NCBI GenBank assembly: GCA_003952965.2
Contig: CM025854.1
Location: forward strand, 1,457,122-1,521,121
DNA: 64,000 nucleotides
Origin: Morella rubra
Lineage: Eukaryota > Streptophyta > Magnoliopsida > Fagales > Myricaceae
Direction of reading: 5' to 3'
Shown here piece after piece: positions 43,377 through 53,942 of the stretch. A model generated the notes under the pieces. It did not search any database. It saw only the letters and a list, made by a program, of their open reading frames with translations, and had not been told where the DNA came from. Both the position numbers and the translations under genes were made by a program. Each line of letters starts with the position of its first letter. Position 1 is the stretch's first letter.

Positions 43377-44448
43377 TGACAAGATCCCCAGTGAAGACCA
43401 CGGCCTGGATTACCACGAGTTGGAAGATGAGGGCAAGAGGTGCACCAGTGACCGACCAGTGCGCTCTTGACACGCCCCGAGCGTGCATGGCCGAAACAGA
43501 AACATTGCCGACCGATCAGGGTAGGCCGACTGACAGGGCAGCCAAAGCGGCTGATCGATCGGGGCCGACCAGAAGCTGACCGACCAGGAACCAAAGCAGG
43601 CTGACTAACAGGACCGCCAGGCAGATGACCGACCAGGGCAGCCAAATCATGCCGAGGACTGCCCAGGCGTGCTGACCGACCAGGAGCCCAGATACTTATG
43701 CTCGGCATGCAACCAGCTAGTCACAGAAAGATCAAGACTAGCTCAAAACCAGCTCGGAGCGTAGTGGCAGAGCGACCACGCTTTTTATGGAAATATCTTC
43801 CGCGATTGGTTTCCTTTCTTGTAGCGATACGATGAATCGTATCTTCTAGATTCGGGCGTTTCTCCGAAAGTCTAGAATATTATCTTTCCTTTTTGAGTTC
43901 GGTTTATTAGGCATGTTATATCAAATCTACTTGATCGACGAGATTGATTCCTAAAGATCGGTGATTTGATTTGTTTTGATTTGATTCCATTAGGGTTTGT
44001 AAGCACCTAAGGATGTCTATATAAACACCCTTAGGTGCATTAGTGAGAGGATATATCGAGAATAGTAGAGTCTTGGAGAGCCTGAGTGCTTTTGGAGTGT
44101 TTTGGCCGAGCATAGGCACGTATATGCTAAGTCGGTGTCAGGGCTAATAACCTTGTCACTTGGGATTCATTCTAGGCTAATAACCTAGTTTGGGTACCCA
44201 TTCTTGGGCTAATTAACCCTTGATCGGGATTGTCTTATTTCTTGTGGTTCGAAGGACTAATAATCCTTAGACCACGTTTTTTTTTATCATAAATAGTGAG
44301 GTATTTGTCATTCTTGGTGTGTTAGATCCTATCTATTACGCTCGTGTATTACTTAACATTGGTCGGGAGGATCATTGTAGTATTGGAGTAGATCGAGTAC
44401 GGAGAAAATTGGTGCTTGTTTTGGATTCCTTGACCAGGGTTCCTAACA
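43377..44448 (+). repeat. gypsy 3' LTR
   Basis: Matches the 5' LTR throughout, with differences in copy number and length of the GACCGACCAGG minisatellite (43530-43690). Ends TTCCTAACA next to CAGAC. Confidence 0.88.
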
Positions 44449-45786
44449 CAGACGTCGTCGTCGCGAGGTGCCACCTGGATGAAGTTGGTTGAGGAGAATC
44501 GTCTATTGAGATCTGAGATGGTGGCTTGGAAGCACTGAGCTGAGAGGAGGCAGCGGAGTCGTGGTAGATCGGGGGTTCGGAGTAGGACAAAATCTGGGCA
44601 ACGTTGGGTATCAAAGCAAGTGCACACTCCTGCTCAATCCGCTCCAACTGAGAAGATTCAGGCATCTGTGGGTGCTGGACCGATGCCTGGGAACAACAAT
44701 GCGGAGCCTCGAAAGACGTATGCTGCGATTATAGGTAACAAAAGCTCCACTTATGAAACTGGACTCTGTTAAACCAGCAATGGTTGATGGGAAGGTGACT
44801 GTTAAGCCTCCTTCCAAGGTCCGTGAGAAGAGGTGTAAGGAATGGGAATTTACTTTGGTGGGGCATTTCATCGGACAACGCTTGAGCTATCTTCCGGTGA
44901 ATGCAATCTCAAGGCGGATGTGGGGTGCAAAAGGGCTGCTTGATGTGTTCTCAATGGAGAATGGGTTTTTCTGTTTAAGTTTCGATCCGAAGAGGCAGTG
45001 GAATCAATATTAGAGGATGGGCCATGGCATATGGTCAATCGACCATTTTTCTTACGAAGAAGGCAACCAAAGATGGCATTGATGAAGAAGGACTTAGATA
45101 AGGTTCCTTTGTGGGTTAAAATGCGTGGAGTTCCTCTGGTATATTGGACGGCGGAAGGATTGGGTATTGTTGCTAGTGGAATTGGTCGCCCTTTATGCAC
45201 TGATAGGAGGACCATGGAGAAGAGCAGAGTAGACTTTGCAAGGGTATGTGTGGAGGTTGAGGCAGCGTCTCCCATGGTGAGGGAGGTTGTCATTGAGGAT
45301 GCTGAAGGGGAGTCGTTTAAGGTGAATGTGGAGTACGATTGGGAGCTTGACCTTTGCTCTAATTGTAAGTGTTTTGGCCATTCCCTTTCCATGTGCACCC
45401 AGCAGCTCGCACAAGCACCTTCTGAGAAGAGTACTCCGATGACAGATGAGTGGGTTGAAGTGTCAAGGAGAAGAAAAGGCAAGGACGTTGTTGGCCTTGT
45501 TACTAATATGGGGCAGAGCTGTGGGTTGACAGAACCAATTCTGTTGATTACGGACAAGCTAGATGTGAACATTGATAAGCAAGGGGAGCTTAAGGGTGCT
45601 ACCGGGATAGCACAGAATCGCAAGATGGAAAGTTCGAAAGCTGATGAGGAGGCTGATTATTCTCCCATAGTTAATTCTAAGCTGGCAAGCTTAGCTAAGG
45701 ATTCCTTAGGGAAAGGTGCTAAAGGCAAACCTCCAAACGGGTCCCGCAAAAAGAGCTCGTCCCCAGTAGGGGAGACTAGGACATAG
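44449..45786 (+). pseudogene. LINE ORF1 (DUF4283 / zinc-knuckle protein)
   Basis: After the gypsy junction the frame gives KLVEENRLLRSEMVAWKH then a stop; EPRKTYAAIIGNK follows in another frame. From 44753, KEWEFTLVGHFIGQRLSYLPVNAISRRMWG is the DUF4283 domain of plant L1 ORF1. A frameshift near 45000 leads to a long frame (44998-45786) with VPLWVKMRGVPLVYWTAEGL and the zinc knuckle CSNCKCFGHSLSMC. The protein would bind LINE RNA. Two frameshifts and a stop make it non-functional. Confidence 0.88.
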
Positions 45787-45848
45787 TTTTCTAGTGCGTG
45801 TTGTGTGTGGTTTCCCCTTTTTTGTTTTTTAATGGTTTTTAGTTGCTA

Positions 45849-47037
45849 GAATATACGGGGCCTGAACGACCCCATTAAACAAAGTGAAGTTCGTAAGTTT
45901 ATCACACAACAGAAAGTGTCCTTCATGGGCATTGTGGAGACAAAAATTAGAGATACTAATCCTAGTTCAGTATGTGAAGTGTTGGCGAAGGACTGACGGT
46001 TTGAGAGCAATTTTTCTACTGTTGTTGGTGGAAGAATTCTGGTTGTTTGGAATGATGATGAGTTAGACGTTCGAGTGTTACACAAGACAGCTCAGTTAAT
46101 GCATTGCGAGATTAGGGATAAAGCTGCTGGTTGGCCATGCCCGGTATCAGTCGTTTATGGCTTGAACACTGTGGAGGGGCGTGGAGAATTGTGGGATACG
46201 ATGGGATTCTTAGCCCAAGACACCACCCCGTGGATGCTGATGGGGGACTTTAATGCGGTAAGATATCCTTCGGAGAGACTAGGTGGAACGGATAATTGGC
46301 CAAGATGGATGAACGACCTGGATGCATGTTTTGTTGAGAATGGTTTGGAGGACATCAAATTTTCTGGTCATTTCTTCACATGGCACAATAATCAAGCAAC
46401 GTCCCCAATATTGAGGAAGCTGGACAGAGTTGTGGTGAACAGTTGCTGGGAGGATTTATTTGGAGCATCGGAGGCCCTTTTCTTGCCAAAAGGTATCTCA
46501 GACCATTCTCCCATGATTGTTCGGTTGGTGGAGTTGAAGAGAAGTCCGAAACCTTTTAAATTCTTTAACATGTGGTGTGATCATCCATGTTTTATGGGGA
46601 TTGTTGACAATATTTGGCAACAAGATATTCAGGGGACACCAATGTTCCAGTTATGTACTAAGTTAAGGTTGCTGAAAAAAGACCTCAAAAAGCTCAACAA
46701 AGATCACTTTTCAGATATCTCCAAAAGGGTCATGGAAGCTAAAATAGCACTTGATGAGGCCCAAGATGAAGTGCAAAGAACTCCTACGCAAGGAGCGGTA
46801 GAGCTAGAGGCTCGCTTGTTAAAGGATTATGTTTGTTTACGTAGGGCTGAAGAGTCCTTCTTACGTCAAAAGTCGAGGAATCAATGGTTGAACTTGGGGG
46901 ATCAAAACTCAAGTTTCTTCTTCCATGCCATGAAGAACTTCCAGAGCAAGAGCAAGATCCGATCAATATCACTTGAGGATGGCACCAGCTTAACTGATCC
47001 AGATCACATCAAGCATGCCTTGGTCGACTATTATGCT
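45849..47037 (+). pseudogene. LINE ORF2, endonuclease part
   Basis: NIRGLNDPIKQSEVRKF opens the AP-endonuclease domain and GIVETKIR follows. A stop near 45994 interrupts it, and the long frame 46075-47049 has WMLMGDFNAVRYP, KLDRVVVN and ISDHSPMIVRL, with the catalytic Asp and His motifs present. The segment ends at HALVDYYAHL where copia-2 inserted, and the domain would have nicked target DNA for priming. Confidence 0.9.
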
Positions 47038-47042
47038 CACCT

Positions 47043-47303
47043 TGTTTAAATGAGACGAGCAGAGAGTATTTGTAAAAAAGAGGACATGAGTTGCTACTGC
47101 AGAGCTCGATTTTTATTATGATTGTTCTCTCTTACAGATTTGCTTTTACATCACACTCATTTAAATGACCATCAGATAATTCTAGAGACCTTCTAGAAAA
47201 CTGAAAAGACATTGCAAAACACACTAGAGTCGTTCTAGGAATCTGAAAAGACAAAATGTTTTAAAGAAAACAGAGTTCAAGAAAGTGCATTAAAAATCCA
47301 ACA
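47043..47303 (-). repeat. copia-2 3' LTR
   Basis: Plus-strand ends are TGTTTAAATGAG and AAATCCAACA; on the coding strand it reads TGTTGG...AAACA. CTCCCCCTTAATG beside it is the polypurine tract complement. Confidence 0.92.
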
Positions 47304-47310
47304 CTCCCCC

Positions 47311-49141
47311 TTAATGCTCTTTCTTCACAACTCCGATGAGCTCCCTGAGATAGCAGAATTTTTCTTTTGACAAAGACTTGGTAAGAATATCAGCAAGTTG
47401 CTCCTCACTTCTGCAATACTTCATTTCAATCTCACCTTTGCCAATTGCTTCTCTTATAAAGTGGTATTTGATGGAAATATGCTTGGTTCGCTCATTGTTA
47501 ATGGGATTCTTTCCAATCGAGATTGCTGACTTGTTGTCACAGAACAACGTTGTTGCATCTTCTCGTCTTTCTCCAATATCTTCAAGAATTCTTCTTGGCC
47601 ATACTGCCTGTGAAGTAGCCTTAGCAGCAGCTACAGACTCTGCTTCTGCTGAAGATTGAGCCACAATCTTTTGTTTCTTTGAAATCCATGAAGTTATTCC
47701 TGAGCCAAGAGAGAAAACATGTCACCCGTACTTTTCATGTCATCTAAACAGCCTGCCCAATCACTGTCAGTGTAGCCAATCAAACATGATTCTTTCCCAG
47801 CCTTATAGAGAATTCCGTAGTCAAGAGTTCCAGACAAGTATCTCAAAACTCTTTTTCCTGCTGCAAAATGATTCTGACTTGGATCTTGCATGTACCGAGA
47901 GAGTAAACTTGCAGCAAACATGATGTCTGGTCTGGTAGCTGTAAGATACAACAAACTACCAACCAAACTTCGATAAGTTGTGACATTTGCCTTGTCTGCG
48001 CCATTTTCTTTCTTCAGCTTTTCATTTGCTGCCAAAGGAGTAGAAGCTGATTTGCATCCCGTCATTCTGAACTTCTTCAAATGCTCTCTGCATATTTCTT
48101 TTGAGAAATGAAGATTCCTGACTTTGCTTGAGATACTTCAATCCCCAAAAAATAATGAAGTAGACCCAAATCTGTCATCTCATAAGTCTGCATCATATCT
48201 TGTTTAAACTCTTGAAGCATTTTCTCATCATTTCCAGCATAGATTAAATTATCAACGTAAATTGAAACAATAAGAACAGAGAATGCTTTCTTCAAGACAT
48301 AGAGTGTAGGCTCATTTTGGCTTCTTTCAAATCCTCTTGAGAGGAAATATTTATCAATCTCTCCATACCAAGCTCGAGGAGCTTGTTTCAGCCCATATAG
48401 AGCCTTGTTTAACTTATAAACTTTGTCTTCTCCCCCTTTCACCGAAAAACCTTGGGGTTGCTCAACATATATTTCTTCTTTTAAAACTCCATTAAGAAAC
48501 GCTGATTTAACATCAAGCTGAAAAATTTTCCAACTCTTTTGGGCAGCAAGAGCAATAAAAGTTCTTATAGTTTCAAGTCTTGAAACGGGAGCAAAGGTTT
48601 CGAAAAAATCGATACCTGGCTTTTGTGTGAAGCCTCTCGCTACCAGCCTTGCTTTGTGCTTCTGAATACTTCCATCTTGATTCAGTTTAGTCTTGTAGAT
48701 CCATTTGACTCCAATGACATCTCGTCCTCTTGGTCGATCAACAAGCTCCCAAGTTTGATTTTTTTCGATCATAACTATCTCATCTTCCATCGCTTTCATC
48801 CAGACTTCTTGCTTTTCAGCTTCTTCAAAATTTTCTGGTTCAACTGCAGAGAAGTTGCAAGATTCGTATATCTCACTTAACCTTCGTGTCCTTCTTGGAG
48901 GCGTTTCTGGTGGTGAACTTTCTGTACCAGAACTTGAACTTGATGGAGCCATAAGTGACTCTAGAGGCGCTTCATCACCTCGTCCAATGGCTGGAAAATT
49001 ATTCTGCATTTCAATTAAACAAGGAGTTTCCTGCACTTTCTTTTCTTTCCAATCCCATGAAGCTTTCTCATTGAAGATCACATCACGACTAACAATCAAC
49101 TTCTTAGTTTCAACATTATAAAGTCTGTAGCCCTTCGTCAT
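47311..49141 (-). pseudogene. copia-2 reverse transcriptase and RNase H
   Basis: A long frame (48077-49141) has [68 protein letters not shown] and [13 protein letters not shown]. The usual YVDD is YVDN, so one catalytic Asp is replaced. A frameshift near 48078 leads to RNase H (YTDSDWAGCLDDMKSTG), and another near 47680 to SSAEAESVAAAKA and FCDNKSAISIGKNP, LADILTKSLS. Length and order are normal for copia apart from the shifts. Confidence 0.9.
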
Positions 49142-50796
49142 AGAGCTATACCCAACAAAAATGCATTTTTCACTTTTCTCATCAAATTTGCTTCTTTTTC
49201 ATGGGGAATATGCGCATAACAAATGCTGCCAAAAATTTTAAAATGCCTTAGAGCATTTTTAGCAAAAACTTTGTACACTTCTCTATTTTAACTATCAACT
49301 TTTTAAAAACACTTCAGCTTCTCTATTTTTATCTATTTTTACTATTCTATTTAAATATTATTTTTTAAAGATTTCTTTATTTTTCTCTAACTAAAAAAAA
49401 GAGAGGGAGAATGTGAAGGAAGAAAAGAAAAAAAAAAAGAAAGAAAAAGAAAATATTAATATTTTAAGATAGTGAAGTGAATAGTGGTTCTCTAAAAATA
49501 GAGAACCACTATTCACATGTTAAAATTTTTTTGTTAAAATTGTTATAATAGATAAGCTGCTTAGTGTTTTTTTTGACTTTTTTGTTAAATTGGTTCTCTA
49601 TTCTAACCAAAATGTTAGAATGAACCTGCTAGGAATGCTCTTACAGATGGTGTGACTCCACTCCACGCTTCAATTGGAGTCTTGTTCTTCACCGCCTTGG
49701 TTGGACATCTATTGAGAATGTAAACAGCTGTATGAACAGCTTCTGCCCAAAAACTCTTTGGCAATCCTTTCTCATTTAGCATCGATCTTGCCATCTCCGC
49801 AATAGTTCGATTCTTTCTTTCCGCAACCCCGTTCTGTTGGGGACTATATCCAGCAGTAAGCTGCGTCCATATGCCTTCTTCTTTGCAATATTCTTCAAAC
49901 TTATCCGAAGTGTACTCGCCTCCTCTATCACTTCGAAGGATCTTGATATGGTTGCTGACTTGCTTTTAGAAAAAAGCTTTGAATTGTTTAAATACTTGAA
50001 AAGCTTCTGATTTTTCTTTCAAAAAATATACCCAAGTCATTCTAGAATAATCGTCAATGAAGGTAAGAAAATACCTATACTGGCCAAGAGAAGGAGTTTG
50101 CATCTTCCCGCAGATGTCAGTATGGATAAGTTCCAATGGCTCCTTTGCTCTCCATGAACTTTGCTTGAATGGCCATCGATGTTGCTTTCCCATTATACAT
50201 CCTTCACAAGGCTCCTGGCTTAGCTCTATCTTAGGCAATCCTTTCACCATATTTTTCTGCTGCAGTAGCTTCAGCCCATGAAAGTTGAGATGACAAAATC
50301 TTTTGTGCCATAGTTCTGCATCTTCCACAACTTCAGCTTTTAATGACACAGCTGACCCGTAGTGAAACTCCATAGGAAAGCTTCTATCCTTTTGCATTTT
50401 AACACGTGCAATAGGAAGATTGTTGCTGATTTTGTCATAGATAGTGCAAGCACCATTTTCAAAATGCAGTCGATAGCCATTTTCAATCATTTGGCCAACA
50501 CTCAACAGATTTTGTTTGAGTTCTGGAACAAACAGAATATCATGCATAAGTTTTGTCCCTTCCTTTGTTTCTACAGCAACACTTCCTTTTCCCTTTGCCT
50601 GCACAAGTGCTCCATTTCCCAAACGAACCTTAGAAGTAATTGTAGTATACATATCAAGAAATATGTTTTCATTTCCTGACATGTGACAGCTACAACCACT
50701 ATCAAGATGCCAAATGTTGTCTTCTTCATGCATTGAAGAATGACAAGCAAAAAATAACTTTCCTTCTTCATCATCCTTTTGTTCGGTGAAATTCAC
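49142..50796 (-). pseudogene. copia-2 protease and integrase
   Basis: WHLDSGCSCHMSGN carries the protease Asp-Ser-Gly. ELWHKRFCHLNFHGLKLL and CEGCIMGKQ are the integrase zinc region, then HTDICGKM. An in-frame stop at 49966-49968 precedes LRSDRGGEY and [13 protein letters not shown], so all three acidic residues are present but in separated frames. The MITE at 49251-49640 then splits the end of the integrase from the RT. Confidence 0.88.
49251..49640. mobile_element. Tourist-like (PIF/Harbinger) MITE in copia-2
   Basis: Ends GAGCATTTTTAGCA and TGCTAGGAATGCTC are inverted repeats, flanked by TTA at 49248-49250 and 49641-49643. 390 bp, AT-rich, with an internal hairpin around 49476-49517 (GTGGTTCTCTA / TAGAGAACCAC). 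No ORF. Confidence 0.85.
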
Positions 50797-50814
50797 TTGA
50801 TTATTGGCTTCAAT

Positions 50815-51743
50815 TCACTCCTTTTCGATGTGGCCAAACTTCTTACAATGGTGGCATTGAGGCTTTCCGCGATACCAGCACTTTGAAGTAGCATGATTCG
50901 ACTTTTTACAAATATTGCAAAAAGATTTAGAATTATCTGAAGTCATACCTTTTTCAGACTTGTCATCTTCCTTCTTGCTTGAATAATTCTTCTTCCATCT
51001 TTGATCTCTACTCTTCTGCTCGTCTCTAGAGTTGTCCTTCTTGGATGATTTTTGAGATTTAAAATTCAGTTTGGACTGAAAAGCACTCTCAACAGTTTGG
51101 TCAGCCCGCCTTAATCTTCTTTGCTCGTGAGACTCCAAAGAGCCCATCAGTTGCTCAACGGACAGAGTAGACAAATCCTTGGACTCTTCTATTGCAGCAA
51201 CAATATAATCATATTTTTCTGGTAAGCTTATCAAGATTTTTTCAACAATCTTCTGATCTGAAATTGCTTCTCCATAAGTTTTCATGTGATTCACAACCTC
51301 AATGACTCTAGAAAAGTAGTCCTTTATGGACTCAGCCTCTTTCATTTTCAGATTCTCAAATTCTCTACGTAAGGATTGGAGCCTTACCCCAATGGCCTTG
51401 TGATCTCCTGAAATTCCCTTTGCAAAATTTCCCAAGCTTGCTTGGACGTGTTGGCTCGAATGATTCTGGGAAAAATAGTAGATGAAACTCCATTCTGCAA
51501 TTTGGATAGTGCTTTGGCATCTTTCATTTTATTTGCTTCAAGTTTCTCCTTTCCTGCATCTGTAAGTTGACTCTCATCATCAGGTTCATCAAAACCTTTG
51601 TCTACGATAGTCCACAGCCCTTCAGACAGCAGCAAAGTCTTCATTTTCACCTTCCAAAACTCATAGTTCTCTCCATCAAAGATTGGAATGAGAGAGAGAG
51701 AAACACTAGAACTCTGACTAGCAGGAGACGCCATCAGCTTCAA
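50815..51743 (-). pseudogene. copia-2 gag
   Basis: Starts MKLMASPASQSSSVS; FDGENYEFWKVKMKTLLLSEG is the copia gag N-terminal domain. A frameshift near 51420 separates it from LQSLRREFENLKMKEAESIKDYFSRV and ILISLPEKYDYIVAAIEESKD of the UBN2 capsid domain. A CHHCKKFGHIEKE knuckle follows, but the next codon, where the last knuckle Cys belongs, is TGA. That stop ends gag just before the protease frame. Confidence 0.9.
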
Positions 51744-51785
51744 GCTTTAAACACAACAAACGCCCAAATAAAATCTCTGAAACCC

Positions 51786-51797
51786 GCTCTGATACCA
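51786..51797 (-). promoter_or_regulatory. copia-2 primer-binding site
   Basis: The minus strand reads TGGTATCAGAGC, an exact tRNA-Met complement, a few bases inside the 5' LTR. Confidence 0.88.
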
Positions 51798-51805
51798 GAT
51801 GAAGA

Positions 51806-52063
51806 TTTTAAATGAGATGAGCAGAGAGTATTTGTAAAAAAGAGGACATGAGTTGCTACTGCAGAGCTCGATTTTATTATGATTGTTCTCTCTTACAGAT
51901 TTGCTTTTACATCACACTCATTTAAATGACCATCAGATAATTCTAGAGACTTCTAGAAAACTGAAAAGACATTGCAAAACACACTAGAGTCGTTCTAGGA
52001 ATCTGAAAAGACAAAATGTTTTAAAGAAAACAGAGTTCAAGAAAGTGCATTAAAAATCCAACA
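51806..52063 (-). repeat. copia-2 5' LTR
   Basis: Nearly identical to 47043-47303. Its inner edge reads GATTTTAAATGAG instead of TGTTTAAATGAG, so the last bases before the primer site differ. Confidence 0.9.
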
Positions 52064-52068
52064 CACCT

Positions 52069-52709
52069 ATGGCGGGAACCAATGAATCAGTTGCCTGTGG
52101 ACCGAGAGGTAGTGGAGAAAGCCTGCAAAAGAAGACTGAATCGGAATCAGCAAGCAGCCTTACTGAGGGATATCACTGATATTGAAATTAAGGATGCTAT
52201 GTTTTCAATAAATGATGACAAAGCACCTGGCCCAGATGGTTACAACTCAAAGTTCTTTAAGCAAGCGTGGAGTATTGTGCGTGGTAGTGTCATTGATGCG
52301 GTTAAATCCTTCTTTGCATCCGGCGGGAGGTGGACTGTACAGCTGTATCCTTAATCCCCAAAGTGCCGAATGCATCCCTGCTTAAGGATTTCCGACCAAT
52401 ATCTTGTTGTAACACCATTTACAAGGTCATTAAGTGAAGTACTGGCAAGACAAATGAGTGGGCTGATGCAAGATCTTGTTGGGAGTCAGCAAACAGCTTT
52501 TAATAAAGGCCGCCGTATAGGTGATAATATATTGCTGGCGCAAGAGATGTTTAGAAATTACCATAGGAATTCTGGGAGCCCGAGATGTGGGATTAAGGTG
52601 GACCTCAGGAAAGCTTATGATCATGTTCGATGGGATTTTCTGATTATTGTGCTTCAGACATCCGGTTTTCCATCTCGTTTTATTAGTTTTGTGGAGAGGG
52701 TTTGCATAT
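52069..52709 (+). pseudogene. LINE ORF2, reverse transcriptase first part
   Basis: Resumes after copia-2: MNQLPVDREVVEKACKRRLN, then INDDKAPGPDGYNSKFFKQAW, the start of the LINE RT. A frameshift near 52340 separates LKDFRPISC-type sequence and GSQQTAFNKGRRIGDNILLAQE. CGIKVDLRKAYDHVRWDFL holds the first catalytic Asp. It is cut at RVCI by a 475-bp insert. Confidence 0.9.
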
Positions 52710-53184
52710 ACATTTTCTTCAATCAGAGACATTTTCCTTACTTTCTTCTTCTTTCTTTATTTTTCCAAGTGCTAGCTGCATTTTGTGCTATGGAGAATAC
52801 TGAGATGAAGTAGATGCGCTGTTCTTCCGTACATGTTGACAATTTGTCTGACGACCTGGGCAGATCTTTTTTCAATTCGCTCATCACTTATCCGGCTGTG
52901 TCTTTACATGTCTACCAGTGTTGTGATGTTCCATGTCAAATGTAACAATGTATATGAGAGGTGGCGACACATAAGCTAAAGCGGATCCATTGCGACTTCT
53001 GATATCTTCCGGCCTCTGGTACGCTGAAGATCAATGAAACATGAGAAATTCAATTCAATTTAAGAAGAGTTCTTCCTAAAGATCTGTAGGAACTTGCATG
53101 TTTATTGCATATAGGGTTCTACTTGTATTTTACTCGTATATCCATTGCAACTGTTGAAGCATTATGCTATTCTTTTTACATGAG
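52710..53184. mobile_element. 475-bp insert of unknown class in LINE RT
   Basis: Flanked by TGCATAT at 52703-52709 and 53185-53191, apparently a 7-bp target duplication. The RT reads RVCI before and CISKVRFSIKVNG after. No inverted termini, poly-A or recognisable ORF is seen; a short frame near 52790 (MENTEMK then stop) is not identified. Confidence 0.65.
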
Positions 53185-53942
53185 TGCATATCTAAGGTTC
53201 GTTTCTCGATTAAGGTTAATGGAAATCTTTGTGGATTTTTTCCGGGTGAAAGAGGACTTCGCCAAGGTGACCCCATGTCCCCTTATCTATTTGCACTAGT
53301 CATAGAGATTTTTTCTGGTATGATGGATAATATGGCGGAGAACCCGGGTTTTGGATTCCATTGGAGGTGCAAGCGCACAAGGCTTTCTCATCTTTGTTTC
53401 GCCGATGATCTCCTCATATTTTCTAAAGGCAATCTGGAATCTGTTTCCTTGGTAAAGGACTGTATCAACCAGTTTGGACACATGTCAGGGCTAACCCCCA
53501 ACAATGGGAAAAGTCAAATTTTTCTATGTGGTGTGAGCAATATGGTGAAGGAGCAGATTTGCAATGTTCTGGGGTTCTCTATTGGCGGCCTTCCTATTCG
53601 GTACCTAGGTGTTCCATTGATATCCACACGCCTTAGGAGCATTGACTGTCAGATTTTGGGGGATAAAATAGTTGCTCGCGCAAGGAGTTGGACCAACAAA
53701 TTTCTTTCATATGCGGGAAGACTTCAATTGGTTAAATCCATTTTAATTGCGACCCACACTTATTGGTCCTCTCACTTTGTCCTTCCTAAAGCCACTCTGA
53801 ATCATATTGAGAGAACTCTTCGAAATTTTTTGTGGAGGGGTAGTGAGCTCAAGAGTGGAGGAGCCAAGGTTTCCTGGGAAGACATATGCGTACATCAGCA
53901 ATGTGGGGGCTTAGGAATACCGAATTTGATTATTTGGAATTA
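53185..53942 (+). pseudogene. LINE ORF2, reverse transcriptase second part
   Basis: FPGERGLRQGDPMSPYLFALV, then LCFADDLLIFSKGN with the FADD catalytic pair intact, then LGVPLISTRL and LQLVKSILIATHTYW of the thumb region, ending GGLGIPNLIIWN then a stop. Confidence 0.92.

Larger units (their letters stand above)
40157..44448 (+). mobile_element. Ty3/gypsy-type LTR element, gag-protease only, non-autonomous
   Basis: Perfect target duplication CAGAC (40152-40156 and 44449-44453), LTRs of 1109 and 1072 bp beginning TGACAAGAT and ending CTAACA, a primer-site region TTTGGTGCTTTCATTGAGAG at 41267 and a purine tract GGAAGGGGA before the 3' LTR. Only 2.1 kb lies between the LTRs, coding for gag, a zinc knuckle and a retropepsin. 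RT, RNase H and integrase are absent, so it would need proteins from a relative. Confidence 0.9.
47043..52063 (-). mobile_element. Ty1/copia LTR retrotransposon (copia-2)
   Basis: Bounded by CACCT target duplications (47038-47042 and 52064-52068). LTRs of about 260 bp are nearly identical, differing at about three internal positions plus the inner edge of the right LTR. On the minus strand the order is 5' LTR, tRNA-Met primer site, gag, protease, integrase, RT, RNase H, purine tract AAGGGGGAG, 3' LTR. It is inserted in LINE ORF2 and carries a Tourist-like MITE in the integrase-RT linker. The near-identical LTRs indicate recent insertion, yet the coding region has several stops and frameshifts. 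Confidence 0.93.

Noticed and set aside
44868..45623. 251-codon minus-strand ORF
   Set aside because: Antisense shadow of LINE ORF1 with its DUF4283 and zinc-knuckle motifs on the plus strand.
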